A DNA stretch of 64,000 bases from contig NZ_CP042427.1 of the NCBI RefSeq assembly GCF_009069125.1, positions 372,001 through 436,000 of the forward strand, read 5' to 3'. The notes under the pieces are model-generated. The model worked only from the letters and a program-made list of their open reading frames with translations. It was not told where the DNA came from and did no database searches. The position numbers and the translations under genes are program-made. This document shows, one piece after another, positions 58,961 through 64,000 of the stretch (its first letter is position 1; every line of letters starts with the position of its first letter). This DNA comes from Buchnera aphidicola (Aphis fabae) (GTDB lineage: Bacteria; Pseudomonadota; Gammaproteobacteria; Enterobacterales; Enterobacteriaceae).

Positions 58961-60025
58961 ATGAATGATAACAAAAAAAATAATTTATTCTCTTGGATTA
59001 ATTCAAAGATAATTAAAAGAAATAAAATTGATTTAAATAAATGTAAAATACAAAATAAAATAAATACTAAAGATTTTAAAAAATTAGATAATGAAAATAA
59101 TATAAAAATGAATTTTTTTTTTAAATTAAAAGAAAGTTTAAAAAAAACTAAAAATTTTTTTGGTGATGGGATTAGTCGTATCTTTTCTTTAAAACATATA
59201 GATAATGCTTTGTTTGAAGAATTAGAAGATACTATGATTTTATCTGATATTGGTGTTAATACTACTGAAAAAATTATTCAAGGATTAATTAGTGATACTC
59301 ATCGTCAAGTATTAAAAAATCCAAAAGAAGTTTATTTTCTTCTACAAGAAAGAATGCATTTAATTTTAAAAAAAGTAGAAAAACCTCTTTTAATTTCAAA
59401 TCAAATTCCGTTTGTTATATTAGTAGTAGGTGTAAATGGTACAGGAAAAACTACAACTGCTTTAAAATTAGCAAAAAAATATAAGTTAGATAAAAAATCT
59501 GTTATGTTAGCAGCAGCAGATACATTTCGAGCAGCAGCAATAGAGCAATTACAAATATTAGGGAAAAAACATGATATTCCAGTTATAGCTCAAATTTCCG
59601 GAGCCGATCCAGCTGCAGTAGCATTTGATGCATTAAAATCTGCTATTTCGAAAAAAATAGATGTTTTAATAATTGATACAGCAGGAAGATTACATAATAA
59701 GCAACATTTATTAGAAGAATTAAAAAAAATAATTAGAGTTATGAAAAAGTTAAATGTATCTGCTCCACATGAAATAGTATTAGTAATTGATGCTTGTAAT
59801 GGACAAAATACAATCAAACAAACTGAAATGTTTCATAAATCACTTAATTTAACTGGATTAATTATTACTAAATTAGATGGAACAGCAAAAGGAGGGGTAA
59901 TTTTTGCATTATCAGATCAATTTTCTATTCCTATTCGTTATATTGGAACTGGTGAAAAGTCAACTGATTTGCTTGCTTTTAATAGTAGTGATTTTATTAA
60001 TTCTATTTTTCATAATATAAAATAA
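58961..60025 (+). CDS. ftsY: Signal recognition particle receptor FtsY
   Basis: SRP receptor GTPase delivering nascent membrane proteins to the translocon. The 354 residues lack most of the acidic A domain of the 497-residue E. coli protein; here a short lysine/asparagine-rich leader stands instead. The NG domain is full: GVNGTGKTTTALKLAKKY (near 152), DTFRAAAIEQL, DTAGRLHNK, TKLDGTAKGG and the closing GTGEKSTDLLAF. GGGG lies ahead of the ATG. ftsE and ftsX, next in E. coli, are missing. Confidence 0.97.
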   Translation: MNDNKKNNLFSWINSKIIKRNKIDLNKCKIQNKINTKDFKKLDNENNIKMNFFFKLKESLKKTKNFFGDGISRIFSLKHIDNALFEELEDTMILSDIGVNTTEKIIQGLISDTHRQVLKNPKEVYFLLQERMHLILKKVEKPLLISNQIPFVILVVGVNGTGKTTTALKLAKKYKLDKKSVMLAAADTFRAAAIEQLQILGKKHDIPVIAQISGADPAAVAFDALKSAISKKIDVLIIDTAGRLHNKQHLLEELKKIIRVMKKLNVSAPHEIVLVIDACNGQNTIKQTEMFHKSLNLTGLIITKLDGTAKGGVIFALSDQFSIPIRYIGTGEKSTDLLAFNSSDFINSIFHNIK

Positions 60026-60195
60026 TTTTTTTATAAATTTTAAAGTATAAATAATTTATGTTGTTAATTTTATTCTAATACAAATACATTTAATATTTAT
60101 ATAAATTTTTGATTTTAAATTTTAACTAAAGTATGATAAAAATATCCCACATACTTATAATTAATTCAACATATTTCGTTCATGCTGGAATTAAC

Positions 60196-61053
60196 ATGAC
60201 TAATAAAGTGCAGATTTTGTCTGTAACATCATTAGGTAACTTAGATGCTTATATTAGAATAGCTAATTTATGGCCTATGTTATCTATTGAAGAAGAAAAG
60301 TTATTGACTCATCGTTTACGTTACAATAGTGATTTAGATGCTGCTAAAACTTTAATTCTTTCTCATCTTCGATTTGTTATTCATATTTCACGTAATTATT
60401 CAGGATATGGTTTACTTCAAGCTGATTTAATACAAGAAGGAAATATAGGTTTAATGAAAGCAGTTCGAAGATTTAATCCTGAAATTGGAGTGCGTTTAGT
60501 TTCCTTTGCAGTTCATTGGATTAAATCCGAGATACATGAATATGTACTTAGAAATTGGAGAATTGTAAAAGTCGCCACTACAAAAGCTCAAAGAAAACTA
60601 TTTTTTAATTTAAGAAAAAGTAAGAATAGACTAGGTTGGTTTAATAAAGAAGAAATTGAAATCGTTGCTCGAGAATTAGGGGTAAGTACAGCTGATGTTA
60701 GAGAAATGGAATCTCGTATGTCAGCTCAGGATGTAACTTTTAATTCATTTCCAGATGAAGATTTAAAAGATGGTAAAAATCATTTAAATATGCCTTATTT
60801 GCAAGATAAAACATCTGATTTTGCTAATGGATTTGAACGAGATAATTGGGATGAACATGCAACACATAAATTAAGTAATGCTTTGTTAGGTTTAGATAAA
60901 CGTAGCCGTGATATTATTCAGTCTAGATGGCTTGATAACAATAAAAAAAATACTCTACAAGCATTGGCAAATAATTATGGAATTTCCGCAGAACGTGTAC
61001 GACAATTAGAAAAAAATGCTATGAAGAAATTAAAAATAGCCATAGAAAATTAA
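60196..61053 (+). CDS. rpoH: Heat-shock sigma factor RpoH (sigma-32)
   Basis: Directs RNA polymerase to heat-shock promoters such as that of groESL here. I choose ATG 60196 ([20 protein letters not shown]), giving 285 residues like E. coli (284), with GGA upstream; an in-frame ATG at 60133 would add 21 unrelated residues. Region 2 ([19 protein letters not shown]), the RpoH box ([18 protein letters not shown]) and region 4 ([19 protein letters not shown]) are intact. Confidence 0.98.
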   Translation: MTNKVQILSVTSLGNLDAYIRIANLWPMLSIEEEKLLTHRLRYNSDLDAAKTLILSHLRFVIHISRNYSGYGLLQADLIQEGNIGLMKAVRRFNPEIGVRLVSFAVHWIKSEIHEYVLRNWRIVKVATTKAQRKLFFNLRKSKNRLGWFNKEEIEIVARELGVSTADVREMESRMSAQDVTFNSFPDEDLKDGKNHLNMPYLQDKTSDFANGFERDNWDEHATHKLSNALLGLDKRSRDIIQSRWLDNNKKNTLQALANNYGISAERVRQLEKNAMKKLKIAIEN

Positions 61054-61101
61054 ATTAAAATGTAAAAATATTGTTAATTAAAATATACTTTTATATCATA
61101 T

Positions 61102-61142
61102 AGAGTATGAGGCTATTGTATAGAACTAAAAACTCATACTCT
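61102..61142. terminator. Bidirectional terminator, rpoH / glmS
   Basis: AGAGTATGAG (61102-61111) and CTCATACTCT (61133-61142) pair perfectly over 10 bp with a 21-base loop, between convergent genes; T and A runs flank it. Confidence 0.8.
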
Positions 61143-61166
61143 TTTATATAAAATGAATATAAATTT

Positions 61167-62996
61167 TTATTCTACTGTTACAGATTTTGCAAGATTTCTT
61201 GGTTGATCTATATTTGTTCCTTTACTTAAAGCAATATAATATGCAAGTAACTGTAATGGAATTATATAAAAAATAGGTGCTATTATATCTTCCACATATG
61301 GAACTTTTAAAAGTGTGATATTGTTTTCTAAATTTATTTCTTCATCAGAAAAAATATAGATTAAACCACCTCTTGTACATATTTCTTGAATATTTTGTTT
61401 TGTTTTCTCAAGTAATGAGTTTTTTGGAGCTGTAATAATAATAGGTATATTTTTATCAATTAATGCAAGAGGTCCATGTTTTAATTCTCCAGATGGATAA
61501 GCTTCTGCATGGATATAAGAAATTTCTTTTAATTTTAACGCTCCTTCCATAGCTATAGGATATTGATCACCTCTTCCAAGAAATAATATATTTTTTTTAT
61601 TATATAACTTTTTTGCTATATTTTGAATTTCTTTGTTTTTTTTTAAAACTTCTTCAATTCTATGTGGTAAAACAGTTAAAATTTTTACAATTTTTTTTTC
61701 AATATCATTTTCTTTTTTTTTGATACTAACTATTTTTGCTACTAACATTAACAAAACAGTTAGTTGTGTAGTAAATGATTTAGTAGAAGCGACTCCAATT
61801 TCAACTCCTGCTTTAGTTAATAAATAGTTATCGGATTCTTGTACTAAAGACGAACCTTTCATATTACATATAGTTAAATTGCCTAAATATCCTAATTTTT
61901 TAGAAATTCTTAATGCTGTTAAAGTATCTGCTGTTTCACCTGATTGAGATAAAGTAATAAAAAAACTTTTTTTTCTTACTGCTAATTTTCGAGAAGAAAA
62001 TTCAGAAGCCACTTCTACATCACATGGAATATTAGCAAGTGATTCAAACCAATGCTTAGAGACCATTGCAGCATGATAAGAAGTTCCGCATGCAACTATT
62101 TGAATATGTTCTAAATGTAAAAAAATATTTTTTTCTTTTAATCCTAACTCTGAAAAATAAATAGTTGTATTGTCTTTTAAACGATTTTTTAGAGTATTTC
62201 GAATGGATTTTGGTTGTTCGTATATTTCTTTTTCCATATAATGTTTATATTTTCCTTTTTTTACACATTCATATTTGACATCAGACGTAATGATTTTTCT
62301 TTGAATTATAGAATTATTTTTATTAAAAATTTTAGTTTTTTCTGGTTTTACAATAGCAATATCTCCTTTTTTTAAATATATAAAACGTTTTGTAATATTT
62401 AATAATGCAATTTGGTCTGAAGCTATAAAATTTTCTCCTTTTCCTAAGCCAATAATCAATGGGCTTCCAGAACAAACGGCTATTAATTTTGATGGATTAT
62501 GACTATCCATAATTACCATGCTATAATTTCCGTTTAATTTTATTAAACTATTATTTAGTACTTCTAGAAGAGATTTACCTGTTTTTTTTTGTTCCCAATG
62601 TAATAAATGTACAATAACTTCGGTATCTGTATCAGAATTAAATATATAACCTTGTTTTTTTAATAATGATCTAAGTTGTAAGCTGTTTTCAATAATACCA
62701 TTATGAACAATAGCAATATGAGAGGAAATATGTGGATGTGTATTTTTTTCTGAAACTTTTCCGTGAGTTGCCCATCGTGTATGCGCAAGACCAATAGTTC
62801 CAAATAATTTTTTATTTTTTGTTTTTTCTATTAATTCATCTACTTTACCTACACATCTAACTCGATTAAAATCATTGTTTTTATTTACTATAGCCAAGCC
62901 AGAAGAATCGTATCCTCGATATTCTAATCGTTTAATACTTTTAAGAAGAAAATTAATTATATTGCGTTGTGTTACTGCAGCAACAATACCACACAT
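61167..62996 (-). CDS. glmS: Glutamine--fructose-6-phosphate aminotransferase
   Basis: Makes glucosamine-6-phosphate from fructose-6-phosphate and glutamine, the first step to UDP-GlcNAc. The 609 residues equal E. coli. Cys2 (MCGIVAAVT) is the glutaminase nucleophile, HTRWATHGK follows, and two SIS sugar-isomerase domains hold [19 protein letters not shown] and the C-terminal LAKSVTVE. It is downstream of glmU in an operon (gap 50). The GlmZ/GlmY small-RNA site of E. coli is not evident. Confidence 0.98.
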   Translation of the reverse strand: MCGIVAAVTQRNIINFLLKSIKRLEYRGYDSSGLAIVNKNNDFNRVRCVGKVDELIEKTKNKKLFGTIGLAHTRWATHGKVSEKNTHPHISSHIAIVHNGIIENSLQLRSLLKKQGYIFNSDTDTEVIVHLLHWEQKKTGKSLLEVLNNSLIKLNGNYSMVIMDSHNPSKLIAVCSGSPLIIGLGKGENFIASDQIALLNITKRFIYLKKGDIAIVKPEKTKIFNKNNSIIQRKIITSDVKYECVKKGKYKHYMEKEIYEQPKSIRNTLKNRLKDNTTIYFSELGLKEKNIFLHLEHIQIVACGTSYHAAMVSKHWFESLANIPCDVEVASEFSSRKLAVRKKSFFITLSQSGETADTLTALRISKKLGYLGNLTICNMKGSSLVQESDNYLLTKAGVEIGVASTKSFTTQLTVLLMLVAKIVSIKKKENDIEKKIVKILTVLPHRIEEVLKKNKEIQNIAKKLYNKKNILFLGRGDQYPIAMEGALKLKEISYIHAEAYPSGELKHGPLALIDKNIPIIITAPKNSLLEKTKQNIQEICTRGGLIYIFSDEEINLENNITLLKVPYVEDIIAPIFYIIPLQLLAYYIALSKGTNIDQPRNLAKSVTVE

Positions 62997-63046
62997 ATAG
63001 ATTTACCCTTGTTTGATTATAAAATAATTTTTATTAATTTATGTGA

Positions 63047-64000
63047 TTAATTAGTATTTTTTTTGTCATTTTTTTTAGTATAAATCCAGTTTTCTTTATG
63101 TTTTTGTTTTTTCTTGTTATAAACTAAACATGGTTTATCTACATTTTTTGTCACTGTAGTTCCTGCTGCGATAGTTGTATTTTTTGAAATTTTAACAGGA
63201 GCAATTAATTCGGTATTAGATCCTATAAAAACATTATCACCAATAATAGTTTTTAATTTTTCAAAACCGTCATAATTACATGTAATACTACCTGCACCCA
63301 TATTTACTCGAGAACCAATCTCAGAATTTCCAACATAACTAAGATGTTTTATTTTTGATTTTTTGCCTATAATACTATCTTTAATTTCAACAAAGTTACC
63401 TATATGTGTTTCATTGTTTAATATAGTGTGGTTTCTTAAGTGAGAAAAAGGTCCTATTATGCAATTTTTTCCTATTTTAGCATTTTCTATAATTGTATAT
63501 TCTTTAATTTGAGATTGATTGTTAATAAAACTATTTTTAATTATAGAACCTGCTCCGATTTTAACATTGTTTCCTAAAATTATATTGCCCTCTAATATAA
63601 CATTTGTATCTATTTCTATATTTTTTCCATGTTTTAAAGTTCCTCTTAAGTTAAAATGATATGGATCTTTTAATTTTACACCAGCTATCATAAGATTATT
63701 GCTTATTTCTTGTTGAATGATTTTTTCTAAAATAGATAATTGTAATTGATTATTTATACCTAATATTTCTTTATAATGTACAGGTTCTACTGTTGAAATA
63801 GTTTTACCTTCTAAATAAGCTAAATAAACAATATCTGTAGCATAAAATTCTTGGTTAATGTTGTTTTGATTAATTTTTAATAACCATCTTTTTAAATCTT
63901 TTCCATTTGCTATAAATGTTCCCGAATATACTTCCTTAATCAATTTTTCTTCATTATTAGCGCATTTATCTTCTATAATGCTTATTACTTTTCCTTTTTT
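63047..64000 (-). CDS. glmU: Bifunctional UDP-GlcNAc pyrophosphorylase / GlcN-1-P acetyltransferase, partial
   Basis: Acetylates glucosamine-1-phosphate and transfers uridyl to it, giving UDP-GlcNAc. Only the C-terminal two thirds (about 317 codons) lie in the window: the frame stays open to base 64000. The visible part begins in the uridyltransferase domain (KGKVISIIEDK, then SGTFIANG) and covers the whole left-handed beta-helix with hexapeptide repeats; HLSYVGNSEIG and NMGAGSITCNYDG are the acetyl-CoA site. An internal TTG at 63943 is not the start. Confidence 0.96.
   Translation of the reverse strand, partial: KKGKVISIIEDKCANNEEKLIKEVYSGTFIANGKDLKRWLLKINQNNINQEFYATDIVYLAYLEGKTISTVEPVHYKEILGINNQLQLSILEKIIQQEISNNLMIAGVKLKDPYHFNLRGTLKHGKNIEIDTNVILEGNIILGNNVKIGAGSIIKNSFINNQSQIKEYTIIENAKIGKNCIIGPFSHLRNHTILNNETHIGNFVEIKDSIIGKKSKIKHLSYVGNSEIGSRVNMGAGSITCNYDGFEKLKTIIGDNVFIGSNTELIAPVKISKNTTIAAGTTVTKNVDKPCLVYNKKKQKHKENWIYTKKNDKKNTN

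Overview
The window is a piece of the chromosome of an aphid primary endosymbiont, Buchnera aphidicola (Gammaproteobacteria, Enterobacterales-derived). Grounds: extreme AT richness, very high protein similarity to Escherichia coli gene by gene, E. coli-like gene strings with neighbours deleted, no mobile elements, phage or rRNA, and the hallmark set around the replication origin (mnmG-atp on one side; yfgM, der and isc on the other). I cannot name the aphid host or strain from sequence alone.

Layout. 0-5 kb: mannitol uptake and oxidation (mtlA, mtlD) and pgi. 5-10 kb: orn, tRNA-Gly, amiB, rpmE, a miniature ftsN, hslVU, then a decayed ibpA small heat-shock gene. 10-21 kb: fpr, epmA, coaD, a large Buchnera-type orphan gene, rsmJ, pitA, ynfM, dapF, cyaY, hemC, hemD. 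21-29 kb: tRNA-Pro/His/Arg, rho, trxA, rep, ilvC, ilvD, tRNA-Trp. 29-35.5 kb: iscS-iscU-hscB-hscA-fdx iron-sulfur cluster, der, yfgM. 35.5-36 kb: likely oriC with one perfect DnaA box. 36-44.6 kb: mnmG and the eight-gene ATP synthase operon. 44.7-53.7 kb: gyrB-dnaN-dnaA divergent from rpmH-rnpA-yidD-yidC-mnmE, then tRNA-Phe. 54-57 kb: groES-groEL behind a clear sigma-32 promoter, then efp. 57-64 kb: dnaT-dnaC, rsmD, ftsY, rpoH, glmS and the start-truncated (window edge) glmU.

How they work together. The genes cover replication start and fork (dnaA, dnaN, gyrB, rep, dnaC, dnaT), translation and its repair (mnmG, mnmE, efp with its modifier epmA, der, tRNAs), protein folding and turnover (groESL, hslVU, rpoH, trxA), membrane insertion (ftsY, yidC, yidD), energy (atpBEFHAGDC), wall precursors (glmS, glmU, dapF), and the branched-chain amino acid steps ilvC/ilvD that serve host nutrition.

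The most notable result is that four genes in the left 21 kb (orn, amiB, the orphan, hemD) are each broken by a single-base change in a 9-13 base A tract, while the reading frame beyond the break is otherwise intact. One of these, orn, loses catalytic residues of an enzyme that is essential in E. coli. The pattern suggests mRNA-level rescue by RNA polymerase slippage. By contrast ibpA is truly dead: its start codon is lost and it carries many stops, yet it is still alignable and still has its hairpin terminator.
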